From NCBI RefSeq assembly GCF_009765755.1, contig NZ_LMUV01000002.1, positions 705,693-769,692 of the forward strand: 64,000 nt of DNA. Reading direction: 5' to 3'. This DNA comes from Rhodanobacter sp. L36. Its GTDB lineage: Bacteria; Pseudomonadota; Gammaproteobacteria; Xanthomonadales; Rhodanobacteraceae. Below, piece by piece: positions 57,392-64,000 of this stretch; within the stretch, counting starts at the first letter, position 1, and each line of letters opens with the position of its first letter. The position numbers and the translations under genes are program-made. The notes beneath the pieces are model-generated. The model was given only the letters and a program-made list of their open reading frames with translations, made no database searches and had not been told where the DNA came from.

Positions 57392-58678
57392 ATGGCCACA
57401 ACGATGACGGCGCCGCCGTCCGCGCGCACGAACATCGGGCCGATGATCATCATCGGCGTGCTGTTTTTCATCATGGGGTTTTTCACCTGGCTCAACGGGC
57501 CGCTGATCTCGTTCGTCAAAGTGGCTTTCACGCTCGATGACATCAACGCGTTCCTGGTGCCGGCTGCGTTCTACATTTCCTACTTCGTGCTCGCGCTGCC
57601 CGCCGGCGCCGTGCTCAAGCGCACCGGCATGAAAAAAGGCATGGTGCTCGGCCTGTTTGTCATGGCCATCGGCGCGGCGCTGTTCGGCGAGTTCGTGCGC
57701 ATCCGCATCTATCCCGGCGCGCTGTCGGGACTGTTCGTCATCGGCGCGGGGCTGTCGTTGTTGCAGACCGCGTCCAATCCGTACATCAGCGTCGTCGGCC
57801 CGATCGAAAGCGCGGCGCGGCGCATCGGCATCATGGGCATCTGCAACAAAGTGGCAGGCGCACTCGCTCCGCTCGCGTTCGGCGCGCTGGTGATGAAGGG
57901 CGTCGATGCGTTTCTGAATCGGGTCACCGCAATGCCCACCGGACCGGAGCGCGAAACACTGCTCAACGATTTCGCCGCACGCGTGTTCTGGCCCTACATG
58001 GCCGTCGCGGGTTTGCTCGTAGTGATCGCGATCGTCATCTCGTTCTCCTCGTTGCCGGAAATCAAACCGGCCGGCGCCAACAGTGAAAGTTCGGTTGGCC
58101 ACGCCAAGAGCAGCATCTTCAGTTTTCCGCACCTGTGGCTGGGCGTGCTTTGCCTGTTCGTTTACGTCGGTGTGGAAGTCATGGCGGGCGACGCTATCAA
58201 CACCTACGGCCAGGGTTTCGGCTTGCGATTGGAAGTCACCTCGCATTTCACTTTCTACACGATGGTGGCGATGCTGGTGGGTTACCTGGTGGGTTCGGCG
58301 CTGATCCCGCGCGTGATTACACAGCAGCGCTATCTCGCCGCCTCGGCCGTGCTCGGCGTGCTGCTCGCGATCGGCGCTTACCTGACGCATGGCGGCGTAT
58401 CGGTGGCTTTCGTCGCCGCGCTTGGTTTCGCCAACGCCATGATGTGGCCAGCGATCTTCCCGCTGGCGATCAAGGGTCTCGGCAGTCATACCGAGGTTGG
58501 ATCGGCGCTGCTGATCATGGGCATCGTGGGTGGTGCGCTGATCCCGCAGGTGTTTGTGCACCTGAAGGTGCACATCGATTTCCAGCTGGCGTTTCTCGTC
58601 CTGATGGTGCCGTGCTACCTGTATATCCTCTACTACGGCATGGCCGGCCACCGGGTCGGCCAGGGCGTCGCGCGCTGA
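57392..58678 (+). CDS. MFS sugar transporter, FucP/GluP/NagP type
   Basis: A 428-residue inner membrane protein with 12 helices. Recognised blocks are FFIMGFFTWLNGPLISFVKV, FYISYFVLALPAGAVLKRTG, LQTASNPYISVVGP and VGVEVMAGDAINTYGQGFGL, all typical of the glucose/galactose/fucose:H+ symporters and of NagP proteins that carry N-acetylglucosamine in Shewanella and Xanthomonas. The ATG at 57392 has GGGGAGAG at a proper distance. It is divergent from the kinase and followed by the LacI regulator, a layout usual for a GlcNAc uptake unit. Confidence 0.9.
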   Translation: MATTMTAPPSARTNIGPMIIIGVLFFIMGFFTWLNGPLISFVKVAFTLDDINAFLVPAAFYISYFVLALPAGAVLKRTGMKKGMVLGLFVMAIGAALFGEFVRIRIYPGALSGLFVIGAGLSLLQTASNPYISVVGPIESAARRIGIMGICNKVAGALAPLAFGALVMKGVDAFLNRVTAMPTGPERETLLNDFAARVFWPYMAVAGLLVVIAIVISFSSLPEIKPAGANSESSVGHAKSSIFSFPHLWLGVLCLFVYVGVEVMAGDAINTYGQGFGLRLEVTSHFTFYTMVAMLVGYLVGSALIPRVITQQRYLAASAVLGVLLAIGAYLTHGGVSVAFVAALGFANAMMWPAIFPLAIKGLGSHTEVGSALLIMGIVGGALIPQVFVHLKVHIDFQLAFLVLMVPCYLYILYYGMAGHRVGQGVAR

Positions 58679-58792
58679 TCCGGTTCGCGCCGGCCATGAG
58701 CCATACGCTACGATGCGGCGGCGATCGCGCACCACGCGCGGTTGCCGCCACGCAAATCGATATTCCCCATCACGACGCATAAGGCCGGGCTG

Positions 58793-59845
58793 TTGCGCAG
58801 TACCACCATCAAGGATGTCGCGGAGAGAGCCGGCGTTTCGCTGAAGACGGTCTCCCGCGTGATCAACAACGAGCCTTCCGTGCACGCCCGCACGCGCGAG
58901 AAGGTGCAGCGCGAAATCGATGCGCTCGGTTACCAGCCCGACCCTTCCGCACGCAGCCTGCGCAGTACGCGCGCCTATGCGTTGGGCCTCGTGTACGACA
59001 ACCCGAACGCGCACTACGTGATCAACATGCAGCGTGGCGTGTTGTCGGTGTGCCGCACCAGCGGTTTCGGTTTGCAGATTCATCCGTGCGATTCGTCGTC
59101 GCCGACACTGGCCACTGAACTGTGCGAACTGGTGCGGCGCTCGCGCCTTGCCGGCCTCGTGCTGGCGCCGCCGATGTCGGAACAGGCCGAACTCATCCAG
59201 ACGCTGAGCGACGCGAAAATTCCCTTCATGCGGATCATTTCCGCGCGCAAGGATCCGCAGGACGGCTATCCGTGCGTCTACGTCGACGATCGCGATGCCG
59301 CGTATGCAATCACCGAACACCTGATCCAGCTCGGTCATTCGCGCATTGGTTTTCTGTGGGGCGGTCAGGATCATCGTTCGAGCCCCGAGCGCTACCAGGG
59401 TTACGAGGATGCGTTGAAGGATTACGGCATCGCGCTCGATCGCAAGCTGGTCCTGCCGGGCGACTACACTTTCGACGATGGCTTTCGCGGCGCACGCAAG
59501 TTGCTCGCGCTGAAGGATCGACCCACGGCGATCTTCGGCTCCAACGACGAGATTGCCGCTGGCGTCCTGGCGGCCGCGCATTCGGATGGCATCAACGTGC
59601 CTTATGAGTTGTCGATCGCCGGTTTCGAAGACAGCCCGTTCTCCAAGCAATCCTGGCCCGCGTTGACCACCGCACGCCAGGCCACCGAGGAAATCGCGCG
59701 ACATGCGGCGCAGCGTTTGATCACCGATCTGCAACGCGACGCGAATGGCGAAGCGGTGATCAGCATCAACGAAGGTTTCAGCCCGGAACTCGTGGTGCGC
59801 GGTTCAACCGCACCGCGACAGACGTCGCTGCCGAAATCGCGCTGA
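58793..59845 (+). CDS. LacI-family transcriptional regulator
   Basis: A 350-residue repressor. The helix-turn-helix and hinge (TIKDVAERAGVSLKTVSRVI, then NNEPSVHARTREKV) are at the very N-terminus, followed by a ribose-binding-protein-like effector domain (AYALGLVYDNPNAHY, HSRIGFLWGGQDHRSSPERY, SIAGFEDSPFSKQSWPALTT). No ATG fits; I use a TTG at 58793 with AAGG eight bases upstream, while TTG at 58742 would add 17 residues. It follows the transporter after 114 bases and probably controls the kinase, transporter and perhaps receptor genes through the palindromes at 57055 and 57299. Confidence 0.9.
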   Translation: MRSTTIKDVAERAGVSLKTVSRVINNEPSVHARTREKVQREIDALGYQPDPSARSLRSTRAYALGLVYDNPNAHYVINMQRGVLSVCRTSGFGLQIHPCDSSSPTLATELCELVRRSRLAGLVLAPPMSEQAELIQTLSDAKIPFMRIISARKDPQDGYPCVYVDDRDAAYAITEHLIQLGHSRIGFLWGGQDHRSSPERYQGYEDALKDYGIALDRKLVLPGDYTFDDGFRGARKLLALKDRPTAIFGSNDEIAAGVLAAAHSDGINVPYELSIAGFEDSPFSKQSWPALTTARQATEEIARHAAQRLITDLQRDANGEAVISINEGFSPELVVRGSTAPRQTSLPKSR

Positions 59846-59864
59846 GTCGAAACCGCGCCGAACA

Positions 59865-61466
59865 TCATTTGACGTTGTCGGTCTGCTCGATGAAGTGCGC
59901 GACGTTGTCATGCAGCTGTTTCAGCGACGCCTCATGCGCGTACACCATGTGTCCCGACGGATACCACGAATAACTGATATTGCCTTCGAGGCTGGTCGGT
60001 ATCGGCAGGTGATGCATCTCGTAGTCGGCGGCGAAGAACGGCGTGGCCAGGTCGTAGTAACCACCATTCAAGTAGACCTTGAGATTCGGGTTGGTCTTCA
60101 TCGCGGTGGCGAGATCGGGCATCACGTTGGTCGATGACTGCAACGCCTCGCCCTGCACGCCGGGCGCCTTGTGTGAGAAATCCCAATGATCGATGTCGGC
60201 ATACAACCGATACTGACGACCTTCGCCGAATTTGAGGTCGCGCCGCACATAGTCGTTGAACGCTGCGACATACGCCGAGCTGATCGCCGAAGATTGCGGA
60301 TCGTAATCGGATGACTTGTTCAGTGGATCGATCGCCGGACCGGAAAAACGGCTGTCCAGGCGGCCGGTCGTGTTGTCGCCATCGGCCTGCAATTGCTGCT
60401 CGAACATGCCGCCGCTGACGCGCAGGTTGGCTTTCAACAAATACGCGACCGGCAGGCCGGTGTACTGATGCAGTTTCTCCGCAACCGCCTGTCTTTGCGC
60501 GTCACCGAGCCGCGAGCCGACCATCAATGCCTGCGCGTAATCGCCCAACGCGTACTGCTTTACTTCGTCGAGAAACGGTTCCAGTGATGCGGGCGCTTGC
60601 GGCAATTTGTGGTGATAGAACGCCGTGGCGGCAAACGTCGGCAACGCCAGCTCGTACGGCAGATCGACGCCGGGATTGAACTCCGGGCCGTCGATGCTGG
60701 TGTCGAAATTGAGGATCTGCGACAGCAGGATCACGCCGTTGAGATCGACGCTGTCCTCGTTCTCCAGAATGTTTGCGAGCACCGCCGATCGCGTCGTGCC
60801 GTAGCTTTCGCCGAACAGGTATTTGGGCGAGTTCCAGCGCTGGTATTTCGACAGGAACTGCGTAATGAATTGCGCGAAGGCGTGGCCGTCGCCATCGACC
60901 CCGAAGATCGCCTTGCGGCGATCCTTCATCTGCTCGTCGCGCTTGCCCTTGTCGTCGTCGCTGGCGATCAGTCGGCTGAAGCCCGCGCCCGGCGCATCGA
61001 TGAACACCACGTCGGAGACATCGAGCAGGCTGTAATCGTTGTTGACCAGGCCGTACGGCGCGGCCGGCGTGTGGCTGTCGTCCGACGTGACGACGCGGCG
61101 CGGACCGAATGCGCCCATGTGCAGCCACACCGTGGCCGAACCGGGCCCGCCGTTGTAGATGAAAGTGATCGGGCGCTTGCCGGCCGGCACGCCTTTCTTG
61201 AAATACGCGGCATAGAACATGCTGACCTGTGGCTCGTCTTCCTTGTCGCCGCTGCCGTGCAGTATCAACGTGCCGGCCATCGCCTTGTAGTCGACGCGAT
61301 GACCGCCGACCGACACTGATCCATCGCTGCTCGAGGTCTGCGGCTGCACCAGCGACGCATCCGGCTTGTCGTCACTTTTTGCCTTGTCGTCATGCTTGTC
61401 GGCAGCGACAGCAACGCTGCCGAACAGCAACGCGGCGAGTGCAGCGGCGAGAGAAAGTTTGTGCAT
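59865..61466 (-). CDS. Exported serine carboxypeptidase-like peptidase (family S10)
   Basis: A 533-residue enzyme with signal peptide residues 1-22 (LAAALAALLFGSVAVA). A charged linker (KHDDKAKSDDKPDA) precedes the alpha/beta fold: FIYNGGPGSATVWLHMGAFG is the oxyanion region, FGESYGTTR holds the nucleophilic serine, GGYYDLATPF the acid and YPSGHMVYAHE the histidine. S10 enzymes remove C-terminal residues from peptides. It likely works in the periplasm, and it is convergent with the LacI gene. Confidence 0.9.
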   Translation of the reverse strand: MHKLSLAAALAALLFGSVAVAADKHDDKAKSDDKPDASLVQPQTSSSDGSVSVGGHRVDYKAMAGTLILHGSGDKEDEPQVSMFYAAYFKKGVPAGKRPITFIYNGGPGSATVWLHMGAFGPRRVVTSDDSHTPAAPYGLVNNDYSLLDVSDVVFIDAPGAGFSRLIASDDDKGKRDEQMKDRRKAIFGVDGDGHAFAQFITQFLSKYQRWNSPKYLFGESYGTTRSAVLANILENEDSVDLNGVILLSQILNFDTSIDGPEFNPGVDLPYELALPTFAATAFYHHKLPQAPASLEPFLDEVKQYALGDYAQALMVGSRLGDAQRQAVAEKLHQYTGLPVAYLLKANLRVSGGMFEQQLQADGDNTTGRLDSRFSGPAIDPLNKSSDYDPQSSAISSAYVAAFNDYVRRDLKFGEGRQYRLYADIDHWDFSHKAPGVQGEALQSSTNVMPDLATAMKTNPNLKVYLNGGYYDLATPFFAADYEMHHLPIPTSLEGNISYSWYPSGHMVYAHEASLKQLHDNVAHFIEQTDNVK

Positions 61467-61566
61467 GGATAAATCCTGGGTGACGGCGCCGCCAATGCGC
61501 CCGCAGATCGCAGCTTAGGCACCGATCGGCACCGCTTTCATCTACCGAAAGTCACACCGAGCATAT

Positions 61567-62439
61567 CTACGTAGCCGCGATCAACACGATCGCGGCCAAA
61601 GCCAGCGCCACGCCACCGAAGTTCAACGCACTGAGCCGCTCACGAAATACCAGCGTGCCGACCAACGCACCGAGTGCCACGACGCCGATACTCACGCTGG
61701 TAAAGACCAGTGCAGGGTGTTGCGGCAGCGCCCGATGTCCGCGCAGATAGAAAAGGATGTTGCCGAAATTCGCCAGGCCGAGCGCAACGCCACCGAGTGC
61801 GCTGCGTGCGGTAAAGCGAACGCCCTCGTGCACGCGTCGCCATAGTTGCCACCCAAAGGCGATCGGCAACGACAACGTAAACATCGCCTGCAACGACGCG
61901 CCCAGCGGCACGCCGGCCAGCGCCACGCGCTTGAACAGAATATCGATCACGCCGAAACCGGACAGCACGAGCAGCGGATACAACCAGCTCGCCCGAGCTT
62001 CACTCGTCTGGCCTTCGCCCGAATCGATCGGACGACCGCGCCACACCATGCACAGCAGTGCGAGTAAACCGAGTGCAATGCCAATGCCGTTCAAAAGCGT
62101 GAGTTTTTCGCCGAACAACACGAAGGCTGCCAGCAGGGAAATCATTAGCGACAATCGTTGCGCCGCGTCGCTGCGCACGATGCCCGCATGCCGTACCGAT
62201 GCACCCAGCGCAAGAAAGATCGTCGGCAACAGAATCCCCAGTCCCACCAGTGAAAGCCACGGCGCACCCGGCACGCGCAACGTCGCCAGCGATGGTTGCA
62301 GAATCGACGCGGTGAGCACGCCTGCCACCACGTAATTCCACGCCACCGCCTGGCCTACATCGATGTCGCTGCGACGTGCCACTTTCAGCAGCACCGACAC
62401 CAGCACGCTGCATACCACGCTGAGAAAAACGTAGATCAT
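61567..62439 (-). CDS. EamA/DMT-superfamily transporter
   Basis: A 290-residue inner membrane protein with ten helices in two repeated halves, as in the drug/metabolite transporter superfamily. IYVFLSVVCSVLVSVLLKVA starts the first half and LVFTSVSIGVVALGALVGTL belongs to the second. The substrate is unknown; relatives export amino acids or drugs. Its start overlaps the TauE/SafE stop as ATGA, which couples the two. Confidence 0.82.
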   Translation of the reverse strand: MIYVFLSVVCSVLVSVLLKVARRSDIDVGQAVAWNYVVAGVLTASILQPSLATLRVPGAPWLSLVGLGILLPTIFLALGASVRHAGIVRSDAAQRLSLMISLLAAFVLFGEKLTLLNGIGIALGLLALLCMVWRGRPIDSGEGQTSEARASWLYPLLVLSGFGVIDILFKRVALAGVPLGASLQAMFTLSLPIAFGWQLWRRVHEGVRFTARSALGGVALGLANFGNILFYLRGHRALPQHPALVFTSVSIGVVALGALVGTLVFRERLSALNFGGVALALAAIVLIAAT

Positions 62440-63215
62440 CGGCGCAGATTCTCGAACAGCATGAACACGGCGACTGCGATGATCGCCAGCGCAAACAGCA
62501 CGTGCAACGTGCCACGTGTTTTTGCCAATCGATGCGCGCCCATCGCGCCCAGCCAGCCACCGAGAATGCCGCCGCCGATGAACTCCGCCGCGACCGGCCA
62601 GTCGATCAATCCCGATGCCGCGTAATTGACTGCCGTGGTGGTGGCGAACGCGCCGACCGAAAACAGCGACGTGCCGATCGCCGCGATGATTTCCATGCCG
62701 CTGGCGAACATCAGGCCCGGCACGATCAGAAAACCGCCACCGATGCCGAAGAAACCGGATAACCCGCCCGCAGCGAAACCGACGGCGCCCAGGCGCGGAA
62801 ACATGTGCGCGTGCGGGTAAGCGTTCACGCCACCGCCGCGCCGTCCACGCAACATCAACGCAGCGACCACCAGCATCAGCACGGCGAACAACACCAGCAG
62901 CCGATGACCATCGACCAGCTTGCCGACAGTCGACCCACAGAACGCACCGACGACGCCGGCGGCTGCGAACGTGAAAGCCGCTTTCCAGCGCACGTGGCCC
63001 GCACGCGCGTGTGGGATCAGGTTGGCGAATGCATTCACCGCGACCGCGACCGCGCTGGTGCCAATCGCCAGGTGCGGGTCACGCACGCCGACCACGTACA
63101 GCAGCAACGGCACGGCGAGTATCGAGCCGCCGCCACCGATCAGCGCGAGCGAAAACCCGACCAGCGAACCGCACGCGATGGCGAGCAGCGCGGACAAGGT
63201 GTGCGGAGACAGCAT
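62436..63215 (-). CDS. TauE/SafE (TSUP) family permease
   Basis: A 259-residue inner membrane protein with eight helices in two halves. GFSLALIGGGGSILAVPLLL and GGLSGFFGIGGGFLIVPGLM are the paired glycine motifs of the family, which moves sulfite, sulfonates or related sulfur anions across the membrane. I start it at 63215 because the longer frame covers the upstream gene. Next to a DUF442 protein and a thiosulfate-dehydrogenase-like cytochrome it probably handles a sulfur compound. Confidence 0.9.
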   Translation of the reverse strand: MLSPHTLSALLAIACGSLVGFSLALIGGGGSILAVPLLLYVVGVRDPHLAIGTSAVAVAVNAFANLIPHARAGHVRWKAAFTFAAAGVVGAFCGSTVGKLVDGHRLLVLFAVLMLVVAALMLRGRRGGGVNAYPHAHMFPRLGAVGFAAGGLSGFFGIGGGFLIVPGLMFASGMEIIAAIGTSLFSVGAFATTTAVNYAASGLIDWPVAAEFIGGGILGGWLGAMGAHRLAKTRGTLHVLFALAIIAVAVFMLFENLRR

Positions 63216-63258
63216 CAATGCGCGATGCCGTTGTCGCGGCGCGATGTGAATCGATCGA

Positions 63259-63684
63259 TCAAGGCGTCGCTGCCTGTTGCAGTCGTGTGCGCATTGGTTC
63301 GAGGTCGTAGCCTGCATCGGCCGCCATGCGCACCACGTCGTCCACCGGCCGGGTTCGTGCGGCAACCAAGGCCCACAACATCGTGGAGCGCGTACCGGTG
63401 CGACAGAACGCGAGCATCGGCGTTGGCATGTCATCGAGCGCCGCCGCGAACGATGTCACGTCGGCATCCTGCAGTAGCCCCGGAATCACCGGCACGTGAC
63501 GGCATGCAAGGCCGAGACGCGTTGCCTCTTCGGCGATCAAAGCGTGCGCCGGTTGGTCAGCCGCTTCGCCATCGGGACGATTGTTGACGATGCTGCGAAA
63601 ACCGAGAGCAGCCAGTGCGGCGAGATCGTCCGCGGCGATCTGCGGCGCGACGCTGAGCGTGCCGGTGAGCGGCTTCAACTGCAT
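63259..63684 (-). CDS. DUF442 / beta-lactamase-hydrolase-like (Blh) sulfur-transferase domain protein
   Basis: A 141-residue cytoplasmic protein of the phosphatase-like DUF442 family (TIGR01244). The cysteine loop is C94-RTGT-R99 in LAFCRTGTRSTMLW, and SIVNNRPDGE and HVPVIPG are the other conserved blocks. In Xylella and Agrobacterium this domain is part of Blh, coded with a TauE/SafE permease in the BigR operon for hydrogen sulfide detoxification. Here the neighbour permease is present but no bigR is seen in the window. Start chosen at 63684, since the longer frame overlaps the upstream gene. Confidence 0.85.
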   Translation of the reverse strand: MQLKPLTGTLSVAPQIAADDLAALAALGFRSIVNNRPDGEAADQPAHALIAEEATRLGLACRHVPVIPGLLQDADVTSFAAALDDMPTPMLAFCRTGTRSTMLWALVAARTRPVDDVVRMAADAGYDLEPMRTRLQQAATP

Positions 63685-63700
63685 GCGGCATTCCTCGCGA

Positions 63701-64000
63701 TCATCGATACGCCGACTTTTGCGCCGTCGGCTCACCGAGCAGATGGCCGTTGATCGACACGCCGTAAAGCGAATCGGGCGTGTCGTGAAATTTATGCCGC
63801 GTGTCCGCCACGTTGCCTGTGAAACGCGGATCCTGCGGGCGTTCGTGCGCGTCCATGAACATCGCCACGTCCCACGCGTCCCGATCGTTGAGCGTGCCGC
63901 CGCGACTCAGCGGCATGTTCGCCTTGATGAATCCAGCCGCATTGCCCACCTGATGCATGCCGGCGCCCCAGTTGAAAGATTGCGGCCCCCACAGCGGCGG
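63701..64000 (-). CDS. Thiosulfate-dehydrogenase (TsdA)-like cytochrome c, C-terminal part
   Basis: About 99 residues of a protein whose start is outside the window. The sequence LWGPQSFNWGAGMHQ, FIKANMPLSRGG, DAWDVAMFMDAHERPQDPRF is the end of the diheme TsdA-like family, periplasmic enzymes that join two thiosulfates to tetrathionate. ANMPL supplies the likely methionine ligand of the second heme. The heme motifs themselves are beyond the edge. The next gene starts 16 bases after its stop. Confidence 0.82.
   Translation of the reverse strand, partial: PPLWGPQSFNWGAGMHQVGNAAGFIKANMPLSRGGTLNDRDAWDVAMFMDAHERPQDPRFTGNVADTRHKFHDTPDSLYGVSINGHLLGEPTAQKSAYR

Overview
The window is about 64 kb of high-GC chromosomal DNA. 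It looks like a gammaproteobacterium of the order Xanthomonadales, probably Rhodanobacteraceae (Dyella, Rhodanobacter or Luteibacter type). The reasons are its TonB-dependent receptors (one of the Xanthomonas/Caulobacter type), a 624-residue rpoD with the gammaproteobacterial layout followed by a tRNA(CAU), a lipopolysaccharide glycosyltransferase block, many glycoside hydrolases, and a palindrome of the GTAGGAGCGC type common in this order. This placement is an inference from gene content. I see no complete prophage, insertion sequence or CRISPR array.

Layout. 1-12.4 kb: the end of rsmB, then an envelope polysaccharide block. It holds two multi-pass ArnT/PMT-type glycosyltransferases, a GT4-like and three GT2 enzymes, UDP-glucuronate decarboxylase (UDP-xylose synthesis), an O-antigen ligase-like protein, a TagB/TagF-like transferase, a TPR protein and an LpxL-type acyltransferase. 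12.5-16.3 kb: dtd, rpoD with a clear promoter and terminator, a tiny histidine-rich exported protein, tRNA(CAU), a stretch with little coding signal and a small unknown ORF. 16.5-19.8 kb: a large soluble hybrid histidine kinase. 19.9-24.2 kb: a CitE-like lyase coupled to a beta-propeller/sodium-solute symporter fusion, then a LysR regulator with its own terminator. 24.5-37.3 kb: a carbohydrate-type cluster on the plus strand: TonB-dependent receptor, beta-lactamase-fold serine hydrolase, ribokinase, a TIM-barrel-like/SUMF1 fusion, a ThuA/beta-propeller/cytochrome c fusion, a GH127 cysteine arabinofuranosidase and a class III CoA-transferase. Several of these genes overlap by four bases, so they are probably co-translated.

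37.4-49.2 kb: queD, an outer membrane beta-barrel, a monoacylglycerol lipase, a trypsin-fold protease with a long unknown C-terminal half, a GH3 enzyme, an Lhr-type helicase and a small glycine-zipper membrane protein. The lhr frame carries a 100-bp element with perfect 24-bp inverted arms, inserted without breaking translation. 49.2-59.8 kb: an N-acetylglucosamine/chitooligosaccharide-type locus with a GH20 hexosaminidase, a cupin_8 protein, a large TonB-dependent receptor, a Glk-family sugar kinase, an MFS sugar transporter of the FucP/NagP type and a LacI regulator. Two TGACAACGTTG sites lie in the divergent kinase/transporter promoter region and are good candidates for the LacI operator. 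59.9-64 kb: an S10-family peptidase, an EamA transporter, a TauE/SafE permease, a DUF442 sulfur-transferase/phosphatase-like protein and the end of a thiosulfate-dehydrogenase-like cytochrome c. The last three suggest a small sulfur-detoxification group at the window edge.

The points most worth pursuing are the in-frame palindrome in lhr, the multi-domain fusions in the GH127 cluster, the ArnT-like protein that lacks the usual acidic pair, the putative LacI operator pair, and the histidine-rich peptide between rpoD and the tRNA. Gene starts marked as uncertain rest on ribosome-binding-site-like sequence and homology remembered from the families; no search could be run.
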